Assembly: GCF_014701095.1 (NCBI RefSeq)
Contig: NZ_AP023439.1
Span: 1,848,001 to 1,912,000 of the forward strand
Direction: 5' to 3'
From: Streptomyces tuirus
Lineage (GTDB): Bacteria > Actinomycetota > Actinomycetes > Streptomycetales > Streptomycetaceae
DNA: 64,000 nt
A program made the position numbers and the translations under genes. Positions 8,163 through 18,390 of the stretch are shown piece by piece. The notes beneath the pieces are model-generated. The model did not search any database, had not been told where the DNA came from, and saw only the letters and a program-made list of their open reading frames with translations. Numbering within the stretch: position 1 is the first letter of the stretch; every line of letters begins with the position of its first letter.

Positions 8163-9404
8163 CTACGCCGTGGCCGCCTTCAGGGGTCTGGCCGGATCCC
8201 TCAGCAGCACCGGGTTCATCGGGATGCCCGACTCGATCAGGCGGCGGCCCTGCGCCAGATCCCGGGGCCGGCCGACCGCGAGCAGCGCGACCAGCCGCTC
8301 CCCGCGCAGCCAGCACACCGTCCAGGCCGGTCCGGCGGGGTCGCCCCGCCACAGGGTCGTGTCCGCGTCCGCGTGGTGCCCGGCGTACTGGACGAACCGC
8401 CCGAACTGCTCGGACCAGAAGTACGGCACCGGGTCGTACACCGCCGGCACCTCCCCGGCGGCCCGGCCGACGATGTTCCGGGCCACCGTGCGCGGCCCCT
8501 GGAGGGCGTTGTCCCAGTGGTGGACCAGCAGCCGCTCGCCGTAGCGCCCGGAGGGGAAGGAGGCGCAGTCGCCGACCGCGTACACGTCCGCGGCGGTGGT
8601 GCGCAGGTGCTCGTCGGCCACGATCTCGTGGTGGGCGCCCAGCCGGACCCCGGAGCCGGCCAGCCAGGCCGTGGCGGGGCGGGCGCCGATGCCGACGACG
8701 ACCGCGTCCGCGGGCAGCCGCGAGCCGTCGTCGAGGAGAACGGCGCCGGGCTCGACGTGCACCACGCGCGCGTGTGTGCGCAGGACCGCGCCCGCGTCGG
8801 CGTACCAGCCGGCCATCGGGGCGGCGACCTCGGCGGGCAGTGCTCCGGCGAGGGGCCGTGCGGCGGCCTCGACGACGGTCACCGCGCAGCCCGCCTCGCG
8901 TGCGGCCGTGGCGAACTCCGCGCCGATCCAGCCCGCGCCGACGACCACGATGTCGTGCCGGCGGGCCAGCACCGGCCGCAGCCGCTCGGCGTCGTCCAGG
9001 GTGCGCAGCAGATGCACGCCGGGCACGCCCTCCGCGCCCGGCAGCCGGACCGGTTCGGCTCCGGTCGCCACGACCAGGACGTCGTAGGGCACGGGCCCGT
9101 CCTCGGTGTCGAGCTCGTGGGCGGCGGGGCGCAGGCCCAGTACCTCGCAGCCGAGCCGCAGTTCGATGCCGAGGGCCTCGAAGTCGACGTCGAAGGCCGA
9201 GCCCTCGGACTTGCCGAGCAGGACGGCCTTGGACAACGGGGGCCGGTCGTAGGGCTGGTGGGGCTCGGCGCCGATCAGGACCACGTCCCCGGCGAAGCCC
9301 TGCTCGCGCAGAGCGACGGCGGTCTGCACCCCGGCCATGCCCGCGCCCGCCACGACGACGCGCCGCGGCGCGGACGAACCTGGTTGCTGCGTCTGCTCGC
9401 TCAC
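8163..9404 (-). CDS. FAD/NAD(P)-dependent ferredoxin-reductase-like oxidoreductase
   Basis: A 413-residue pyridine nucleotide-disulfide oxidoreductase fold without a redox-active CxxxxC pair. FAD motif VVVAGAGMAGVQTAVALREQ (about 16-35), the PYDRPPLSK motif typical of rubredoxin/ferredoxin reductases, NAD(P) motif VVVGAGWIGAEFATAARE (about 150-167), and second FAD motif VYAVGDCA (about 290). This matches rhodocoxin/putidaredoxin reductase proteins that feed electrons to ferredoxins, but no ferredoxin or P450 gene adjoins it. GTG 9404 (VSEQTQQ) follows a weak CAGG ribosome site. Confidence 0.82.
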   Translation of the reverse strand: MSEQTQQPGSSAPRRVVVAGAGMAGVQTAVALREQGFAGDVVLIGAEPHQPYDRPPLSKAVLLGKSEGSAFDVDFEALGIELRLGCEVLGLRPAAHELDTEDGPVPYDVLVVATGAEPVRLPGAEGVPGVHLLRTLDDAERLRPVLARRHDIVVVGAGWIGAEFATAAREAGCAVTVVEAAARPLAGALPAEVAAPMAGWYADAGAVLRTHARVVHVEPGAVLLDDGSRLPADAVVVGIGARPATAWLAGSGVRLGAHHEIVADEHLRTTAADVYAVGDCASFPSGRYGERLLVHHWDNALQGPRTVARNIVGRAAGEVPAVYDPVPYFWSEQFGRFVQYAGHHADADTTLWRGDPAGPAWTVCWLRGERLVALLAVGRPRDLAQGRRLIESGIPMNPVLLRDPARPLKAATA

Positions 9405-9436
9405 CTGATCACCATAGACACCTGACGAATTGTCAG

Positions 9437-9787
9437 TCAGTGCTCATGCGCCGTGACCTGCTCCACAACGCTCGTGCCCGCGCCCCGCTGGGACTCCCAC
9501 TCCCAGGTCTCCTCCAGCCGCACCCGCCCGTCGGGCAGCTCCACGACCGTCGAGACGCAGTGCCCCGAGGACGTGGTCCCGTCCCGCTTGAGCTGGACGT
9601 ACCGGAAGTCCAGCCGGTCACCCTCCCGGGTACCCACGAGATGCCCGCGTACGACGTCACCGCCCGTGTACTCGGCCCAGATCTCGCCCTGCCGCTCGTG
9701 GTACGTGAACCGGGTGCGGGTGCCCACCTGACCGGGTGCCTGGTCGGCGACCGGGGCGAGGACGAGACCGTCGAGGGATCGGGCCAT
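9437..9787 (-). CDS. Conserved small protein of unknown function
   Basis: A 116-residue soluble protein that I do not recognise functionally. It is rich in predicted beta strands alternating charged and hydrophobic residues (TRFTYHERQGEIWAEYTGG, VRGHLVGTREGDRLDFRYVQL), suggesting a small beta-barrel. ATG 9787 has GGGAG about 9 bases upstream; a longer frame upstream overlaps the region just before the TPP riboswitch. It is 32 bases upstream of the ferredoxin-reductase-like gene on the same strand, so the two probably form an operon divergent from thiO. Confidence 0.7.
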   Translation of the reverse strand: MARSLDGLVLAPVADQAPGQVGTRTRFTYHERQGEIWAEYTGGDVVRGHLVGTREGDRLDFRYVQLKRDGTTSSGHCVSTVVELPDGRVRLEETWEWESQRGAGTSVVEQVTAHEH

Positions 9788-9847
9788 GGACGGAGGCTCC
9801 CTTACTGCGGGATACGGCATCGGGCTAGGGTGGCCAACGTAAAGCAC

Positions 9848-9940
9848 TCGCGGGAGCCCGGACGCACCGGGCTGAGAGGGAGGCTGGCGGCCTCCGACCG
9901 TACGAACCTGATCCGGGTCATGCCGGCGAAGGGAGGGGCT
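9848..9940 (+). ncRNA. TPP riboswitch (THI element)
   Basis: The conserved THI-box cores are present in order: CTGAGAGGG (9872-9880) and ACCTGATCCGGGTCATGCCG (from 9906), followed by GCGAAGGGAG. The helix between them is GGAGGC...GCCTCC. The 3' strand of the closing helix runs into GGAGGGG (9932-9938), which is also the ribosome site for thiO at 9949. TPP binding would therefore hide the ribosome site and shut down thiO-thiS-thiG translation. Confidence 0.93.
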
Positions 9941-9948
9941 GGACGCCC

Positions 9949-12130
<2,182 letters not shown>

Positions 12131-12223
12131 GGGCCTGTTCCACACGTCACAGGTCGGCTGCAGTCCCGCCCCGAATTCGGGCAGGGCCGCGGGCTGTCGG
12201 TCGTGGCTCGTACACTCGCCTGC

Positions 12224-14158
12224 GTGGACACGACCCTTCAGGACCCCTTGGTCGGGCAGGTGCTCGACGGCCGGTATCGCATCGATTCGCGGATCGCGGT
12301 CGGCGGGATGGCCACGGTCTACCGGGCCGTGGACACCCGGCTCGACCGGGTCCTCGCGCTCAAGGTGATGCACCCCGCGCTCGCGGTCGACGCCTCGTTC
12401 GTCGAGCGGTTCATCCGCGAGGCGAAGTCCGTGGCCCGGCTGGCCCACCCGAACGTGGTGCAGGTCTTCGACCAGGGCACCGACGGCTCGTACGTGTACC
12501 TGGCGATGGAGTACGTCGCGGGCTGCACCCTGCGGGACGTGCTGCGCGAGCGCGGGGCCCTGCAGCCGCGCGCCGCCCTGGACATCCTGGAGCCGGTGCT
12601 GGCCGCGCTGGGCGCAGCGCACCGCGCCGGGTTCGTGCACCGCGACATGAAGCCCGAGAACGTCCTCATAGGGGACGACGGCCGGGTGAAGGTCGCCGAC
12701 TTCGGGCTCGTCCGGGCCGTGGACACGGTGACTAACACCACCGGCACCGTCCTCGGCACGGTCTCCTACCTCGCCCCGGAGCAGATAGAGAACGGCACCG
12801 CCGATCCCCGCGTCGACGTGTACGCCTGCGGCGTGATGCTGTACGAGATGCTGACCGGCGACAAGCCGCACGACGGGGACTCCCCCGCCGTGATCCTCTA
12901 CAAGCACCTGCACGAGGACGTGCCCCCGCCCTCCGCCGCCGTGCCCGGCATGGCGTACGAGCTGGACGAGATGGTGGCCTCGGCGACGGCCCGCACCCCG
13001 GCCGTCCGCCCCCACGACGCGGTGGCGCTGCTCGCACAGGTCCGTGACGGACGCGGCCGGCTGAGCGACGACCAGCTGGACGCGGTGCCGCCGCAGGCGC
13101 TCGCCGAGGACCACGACAACGGCGACGACCGGACGACCGTGATCCCGCGCGCCCTGACCACACCGCGCCCGCTGCCGGTCGACGAGGACGAGACCTCCGG
13201 GGCCGCCCTCAACCGCACCAGCCGCTTCGCGTCCCCGCCACCGCCCCCGCCGGCCCGGCGCCGCCCGGGCTCCCGGCGCGGCCCGGCGGCGATCGTCGTC
13301 GCCGTCCTGCTCGTGCTCGGCCTCGGCACCGGCATCTGGTACATCAACTCCGGCCAGTTCACCGAGGTCCCCCCGCTGCTGGCGAAGACCCAGGAGCAGG
13401 CCGAGGACCGGCTGCGGGACTCCGGTCTCGAGCTCGGCAAGGTGAAGCACGCCTACAGCGACACCGTCGAGCGCGGCCAGATCATCAGCAGCGACCCCAA
13501 GGCCGGGGCGCGCATCCGCGGCAACGACGCGGTGGGTATCACCGTCTCCGACGGCCCCGAGACCGTGCGGGTGCCCGCCCTGGCCGGCCAGAAGCTGGAC
13601 ACAGCGCGCGGCCTGCTGAAGGAGGACGGGCTGGAGCCGGGGATGGTCACCCGGGAGTTCAGCGAGGACGTGCCGCGCGGCTCGGTGATCACCGCGCGCC
13701 CGGCGGACGGCACGAAGGTGCGCGCGGGCACGGGTGTCGCCCTGGTCGTCAGCAAGGGCGCCCCCGTCGACATCCCCGACGTCACCGGCTCGGACGAGGC
13801 GGACGCGAGGTCCGAGCTGACGGAGGCCGGCCTCAAGGTGAGGATCGCCACCGAGCGGGTGACCTCCTCCGAGTACGACAAGGGCCAGGTCGTCCGCCAG
13901 TCGCCGGCGTCCGGCGGCCCCGCGGCCGAGGGCGACACCGTGACCCTGACGCTGTCCAAGGGCCCCGAGATGATCGAGGTCCCGGACGTGGTCGGCGACA
14001 GCGTCGACGACGCCAGGCAGGCGCTGGAGGGCGCCGGGTTCGAGGTCGACGAGGACCGCGGGCTGTTCGGCATCTTCGGCGACGAGGTGAAGAGCCAGTC
14101 CGTCGAGGGCGGCCGGACCGCGCCCAAGGGTTCGACGATCACCATCAAGATCAGGTGA
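12224..14158 (+). CDS. Ser/Thr protein kinase with four PASTA domains
   Basis: A 644-residue membrane kinase. The kinase domain (about 10-275) has the ATP loop IAVGGMATVY, catalytic HRDMKPENVLI, VADFGLVRA and LAPEQIENG. A Pro-rich linker leads to one membrane helix (AIVVAVLLVLGLGTGIWYI, about 365-383). Outside are four PASTA repeats starting near EVPPLL, VRVPALAG, VDIPDVTG and IEVPDVVGD, which bind muropeptide or lipid II-like ligands in this family. Position beside an Rv2175c-type gene and DAHP synthase parallels M. tuberculosis pknL, although PknL lacks PASTA repeats. GTG 12224 is preferred: TACACT lies 7 bases upstream, giving a nearly leaderless mRNA; GTG 12203 is the alternative. Confidence 0.93.
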   Translation: MDTTLQDPLVGQVLDGRYRIDSRIAVGGMATVYRAVDTRLDRVLALKVMHPALAVDASFVERFIREAKSVARLAHPNVVQVFDQGTDGSYVYLAMEYVAGCTLRDVLRERGALQPRAALDILEPVLAALGAAHRAGFVHRDMKPENVLIGDDGRVKVADFGLVRAVDTVTNTTGTVLGTVSYLAPEQIENGTADPRVDVYACGVMLYEMLTGDKPHDGDSPAVILYKHLHEDVPPPSAAVPGMAYELDEMVASATARTPAVRPHDAVALLAQVRDGRGRLSDDQLDAVPPQALAEDHDNGDDRTTVIPRALTTPRPLPVDEDETSGAALNRTSRFASPPPPPPARRRPGSRRGPAAIVVAVLLVLGLGTGIWYINSGQFTEVPPLLAKTQEQAEDRLRDSGLELGKVKHAYSDTVERGQIISSDPKAGARIRGNDAVGITVSDGPETVRVPALAGQKLDTARGLLKEDGLEPGMVTREFSEDVPRGSVITARPADGTKVRAGTGVALVVSKGAPVDIPDVTGSDEADARSELTEAGLKVRIATERVTSSEYDKGQVVRQSPASGGPAAEGDTVTLTLSKGPEMIEVPDVVGDSVDDARQALEGAGFEVDEDRGLFGIFGDEVKSQSVEGGRTAPKGSTITIKIR

Positions 14159-14216
14159 CGACGGCGGGCGGGAGCCCGTGGACGGAGCAGGGCCGGACGC
14201 ATGGCACCCTGAACGG

Positions 14217-15095
14217 GTGAACAATCAGCTGTCCGGCGCCTCCCGCAACCCGGTGGGCGGCCATGTCCCCGTGGCCGGTGGGCTCCATTCCGTAGGCCTG
14301 TCGTACGCCCGTGACCTGCAGGCGGAGGCCGTCCAGGTCTTCGTCGCCAACCCGCGCGGCTGGGCCACGCCGACCGGGAACCCCCAGCAGGACGAGGCGT
14401 TCCGAGCGGCCTGCGCGGCCGAGTCGGTCCCGGCCTATGTGCACGCCCCGTACCTGATCAACTTCGGCTCGCACACCGAGGCGACCGTTCAGCGGTCGGT
14501 GGAGTCGCTGCGGCACTCGCTGCGGCGCGGGCGGGAGATCGGCGCGCTGGGCGTGGTCGTGCACACCGGCAGCGCGACCGGCGGCCGGGAGCGGTCGGTG
14601 GCGCTGAAGCAGGTGCGGGAACACCTGCTGCCGCTGCTGGACGAGCTGACCCACGACGACGACCCGTTCCTGCTGCTGGAGTCGACCGCGGGCCAGGGCG
14701 CCTCACTGTGCTCGCGGACGTGGGACTTCGGCCCGTACTTCGAGGCGCTGGACGCCCACCCGATGCTCGGCGTGTGCCTGGACACCTGCCACATCTTCGC
14801 GGCCGGGCACGACCTGACCGGCCCCGCCGGCATGCACCGGACGCTGGACCTGCTGGTGGACACGGTCGGCGAGGGCCGGCTGAAGCTGATCCACGCCAAC
14901 GACTCCAAGGACGTGGTGGGCGCCCACAAGGACCGGCACGAGAACATCGGCGTCGGCCACATCGGCGAGGACCCGTTCCGGGCCCTGATGACGCACCCCG
15001 CGACCGAGGGCGTGCCGCTGATCATCGAGACGCCGGGCGGCAAGCAAGGGCACGCGGCCGACGTGGAGCGGCTCAAGAAGCTGCGCGACGGCTGA
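14217..15095 (+). CDS. nfo: Endonuclease IV-type AP endonuclease
   Basis: A 292-residue TIM-barrel nuclease that cuts at abasic sites in base excision repair using three zinc ions. Metal-binding motifs are visible: YVHAPYLINFGS, VVVHTGS, LLLESTAG, GVCLDTCHIFAAGHD, LKLIHANDSKD, GAHKDRHENIGVGHIG and LIIETPGG. GTG 14217 (VNNQLSGASRNPVGGH) begins the conserved part; GTG 14178 is in frame but adds unconserved sequence. It follows the kinase gene by 58 bases. Confidence 0.93.
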   Translation: MNNQLSGASRNPVGGHVPVAGGLHSVGLSYARDLQAEAVQVFVANPRGWATPTGNPQQDEAFRAACAAESVPAYVHAPYLINFGSHTEATVQRSVESLRHSLRRGREIGALGVVVHTGSATGGRERSVALKQVREHLLPLLDELTHDDDPFLLLESTAGQGASLCSRTWDFGPYFEALDAHPMLGVCLDTCHIFAAGHDLTGPAGMHRTLDLLVDTVGEGRLKLIHANDSKDVVGAHKDRHENIGVGHIGEDPFRALMTHPATEGVPLIIETPGGKQGHAADVERLKKLRDG

Positions 15096-15099
15096 GCCG

Positions 15100-15750
15100 T
15101 CAGAGGTCGGGCCCGTCCCCGGGCAGCTCCTGGTACGAGTAGCGCTGCTCCTGCCAGGGGTCGCCGATGTTGTGGTAGCCCCGTTCCTCCCAGAACCCGC
15201 GCCGGTCGGCGGTCATGTACTCCACACCGCGCACCCACTTGGGGCCCTTCCAGGCGTAGAGGTGGGGAACGATCAGGCGCAGCGGGAAGCCGTGCTCGGC
15301 GGTGAGCAGCTCGCCGTCCTTGTGCGTGGCGAAGAGGACCTGCTCGCCGGCGAAGTCGGACAGCCGGAGGTTGGAGCTGAATCCGTACTCGGCCCACACC
15401 ATCACATGGGTGACGTCGTCCGCGGGCGGGGCGAGGTCGAGGAGCGTGCGCGCGGGGATGCCGCCCCACTCGGCGCCCAGCATGCTGAACTTCGTGACGC
15501 AGTGCAGATCGGCCACGACGGTGGTGTGCGGCAGGGCCGTGAACTCCTCGTGGGTCCAGCAGTGCTTGCCGCCGTCGGCGGTGGCGCCGAAGACCCGGAA
15601 CTCCCAGCGCTCGGGCCGGAACTTGGGGACGGGGCCGTAGTGCGTGACCGGCCAGCCGCGTTGCAGCCGCTGTCCCGGGGGCAGGTCCGGCTGCGTCGCT
15701 CCTGCTGGATCGCGCCCTTCTCCCGATTCGTGTTCCAGCGGCTGACCCAT
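15100..15750 (-). CDS. Sulfite-oxidase-like molybdopterin protein
   Basis: A 216-residue protein of the oxidoreductase molybdopterin-binding (SUOX-like) superfamily. The cofactor cysteine is in DLHCVTKFSMLGAEWGGI, with typical flanks TVVADLHC and HGFPLRLIVPHLYAWKGPKWVRGVEYM. It has only the cofactor domain, no heme and no dimerisation domain, and no signal peptide, so it is a stand-alone cytoplasmic member (YedY-like relatives are exported). ATG 15750 follows GGATGGAG. The reaction is unknown. It converges on nfo with only 4 bases between the stops. Confidence 0.83.
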   Translation of the reverse strand: MGQPLEHESGEGRDPAGATQPDLPPGQRLQRGWPVTHYGPVPKFRPERWEFRVFGATADGGKHCWTHEEFTALPHTTVVADLHCVTKFSMLGAEWGGIPARTLLDLAPPADDVTHVMVWAEYGFSSNLRLSDFAGEQVLFATHKDGELLTAEHGFPLRLIVPHLYAWKGPKWVRGVEYMTADRRGFWEERGYHNIGDPWQEQRYSYQELPGDGPDL

Positions 15751-15831
15751 GACTCCATCCTGACAGACCCCGGGTGATGCCCCTGACCCGGGCCACTCCA
15801 AAACGGGGCAAACTCGACTAAGCATGCCCTT

Positions 15832-15853
15832 ACTTACTAAGTGCAGACTTACT
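15832..15853. promoter_or_regulatory. ACTTACTAAGT palindrome upstream of bfr
   Basis: ACTTA-C-TAAGT (15832-15842) is a perfect 11-bp palindrome, preceded by another CTTACT overlap and followed by ACTTACT at 15847-15853. It lies about 85 bases before the bfr start in an AT-richer stretch and could be an operator or part of the bfr promoter. It does not match the DmdR/IdeR iron box. Confidence 0.35.
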
Positions 15854-15925
15854 GGACGATCTTCGTCACCAGTGGAATCATGCGGCGCAACCTGCCAGTT
15901 CCCCCGCGCGGAAGGAGCCTCTGCG

Positions 15926-16402
15926 ATGCAGGGCGACCCCGAGGTCCTCGAATTCCTCAACGAGCAGTTGACCGGCGAGCTGACGGCGATCAACCAGTAC
16001 TGGCTGCACTACCGGATCCAGGACAACAAAGGCTGGACCAAGCTCGCCAAGTACACGCGTGAAGAGTCCATCGATGAGATGAAGCACGCGGACAAGATCA
16101 CCGAGCGCATCCTCATGCTGGACGGCCTGCCGAACTACCAGCGGCTTTTCCACGTACGGGTCGGCCAGACGGTCACCGAGATGTTCCAGGCCGACCGGCA
16201 GGTCGAGGTCGAGGCGATCGACCGGCTCAAGCGCGGCATCGAGGTGATGCGCACCAAGGGCGACATCACGTCCGCGAACCTCTTCGAGTCGATCCTGGAG
16301 GACGAGGAGCACCACATCGACTATCTGGACACGCAGCTGGAGCTGATCGACAAGCTCGGCGAGGCGCTGTACATCGCGCAGCAGATCGAGCAGCCGAGCT
16401 AG
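15926..16402 (+). CDS. bfr: Bacterioferritin
   Basis: A 158-residue four-helix ferritin-like subunit that stores iron in a 24-mer. Ligands of the ferroxidase centre are visible: Glu in LTGELTAINQY, ESIDEMKHAD (Glu and His), and EDEEHHIDYL; the heme-ligand Met is the conserved Met in helix B (IDEMKHADKITERILMLDG contains it). ATG 15926 has GAAGGAG 9 bases upstream. The gene converges on bfd with 6 bases between stops, pairing storage with its release partner. Confidence 0.95.
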   Translation: MQGDPEVLEFLNEQLTGELTAINQYWLHYRIQDNKGWTKLAKYTREESIDEMKHADKITERILMLDGLPNYQRLFHVRVGQTVTEMFQADRQVEVEAIDRLKRGIEVMRTKGDITSANLFESILEDEEHHIDYLDTQLELIDKLGEALYIAQQIEQPS

Positions 16403-16408
16403 CCGGGG

Positions 16409-16633
16409 TCAGGCGGCGTCTTCGAGGTCCGAGAGCACCGGCCGGCCCTGATCGGCCAGGTCACGGCGAGGGCAGGCTCCGCGGCCCAGGATCGCCTGGA
16501 TGCGGCGCACACAGGACCCGCAGTCCGTGCCCGCCTTGCAGGCGGAGGCTATCTGGCGGGGGGTGCAGGCGCCGCCGTCCGCGTGCTGCTTGACCTGCTG
16601 CTCGGTGATCCCGAAGCAACTGCAGACGTACAC
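16409..16633 (-). CDS. bfd: Bacterioferritin-associated [2Fe-2S] ferredoxin
   Basis: A 74-residue protein whose cysteines form CSC near the start and CKAGTDCGSC in the middle, the CxC...CxxC spacing of Bfd [2Fe-2S] domains. Bfd reduces the ferric core of bacterioferritin through its heme to release iron. GTG 16633 (VYVCSCFGITE) is chosen because GGGAGG lies 8 bases upstream; GTG 16642 is too close to that site. An iron box precedes it, which fits induction during iron limitation. Confidence 0.92.
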   Translation of the reverse strand: MYVCSCFGITEQQVKQHADGGACTPRQIASACKAGTDCGSCVRRIQAILGRGACPRRDLADQGRPVLSDLEDAA

Positions 16634-16682
16634 GCGGTTCACCTCCCGACGGGTCGTTCCGGATGCCGTCCCCGTTGATCGG

Positions 16683-16701
16683 TGAGGCAAACCTAACCTT
16701 A
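16683..16701 (-). promoter_or_regulatory. DmdR/IdeR-type iron box for bfd
   Basis: On the minus strand the site reads TAAGGTTAGGTTTGCCTCA, matching the actinobacterial iron box (TTAGGTTAGGCTCACCTAA) at 14 of 19 positions, including the whole AGGTTAGG half. It is about 50 bases upstream of the bfd start, in promoter position. Iron-loaded DmdR would repress bfd. Confidence 0.75.
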
Positions 16702-16731
16702 CCCGTCGGGTCCGGAGCGCAAAAGTGGTCA

Positions 16732-16759
16732 GGGGCGCGGATCGTGTGATCCGCGCCCC
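16732..16759. terminator. Terminator after DAHP synthase
   Basis: Perfect 12-bp inverted repeat GGGGCGCGGATC (16732-16743), loop GTGT, GATCCGCGCCCC (16748-16759). On the minus strand, downstream of the DAHP synthase stop at 16789, it is followed by a short T-rich stretch (CACTTTTGC). Confidence 0.8.
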
Positions 16760-16788
16760 AGTCCATGCTCCGGTAACAGGCGGACCCG

Positions 16789-18210
<1,422 letters not shown>

Positions 18211-18237
18211 CTACGGACATGAGGTAGGGTGCGTCGC

Positions 18238-18294
18238 ATGTTCGCGCATTCGACCCAGACCTGGTGGTGGACCGCTCATCCGGCGGCCCGCTGA
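18238..18294 (+). CDS. trpL: trp leader peptide with three adjacent Trp codons
   Basis: An 18-residue open frame MFAHSTQTWWWTAHPAAR in which codons 9-11 are all TGG. It starts 97 bases upstream of the hairpin-separated trpEG region and ends 24 bases before the terminator hairpin. Ribosome stalling at the Trp codons when charged tRNA-Trp is low would favour read-through. AGGTAGGG upstream (18222-18229) may serve as its ribosome site. A trp attenuator of this kind is known for Streptomyces trpE genes. Confidence 0.88.
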   Translation: MFAHSTQTWWWTAHPAAR

Positions 18295-18317
18295 CTGCGC
18301 GTACTCAAGACTTCGCG

Positions 18318-18340
18318 AAGGCCGCCCGAGGGGCGGCCTT
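18318..18340 (+). terminator. trp attenuator hairpin
   Basis: AAGGCCGCCC (18318-18327), loop GAG, GGGCGGCCTT (18331-18340): a perfect 10-bp stem between the leader peptide and trpEG. No long T-run follows. It is the presumed terminator arm of the attenuator. Confidence 0.85.
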
Positions 18341-18390
18341 CGGCGTTCTCCGGGGTCCGTTCCTCTCTCACCGAGATGGAGTACGGACCC

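Noticed and set aside
18300..18310. GTACTCA in the trp leader as a MacR half-site
   Set aside because: The other arm is absent; the segment is explained by the attenuator structure.
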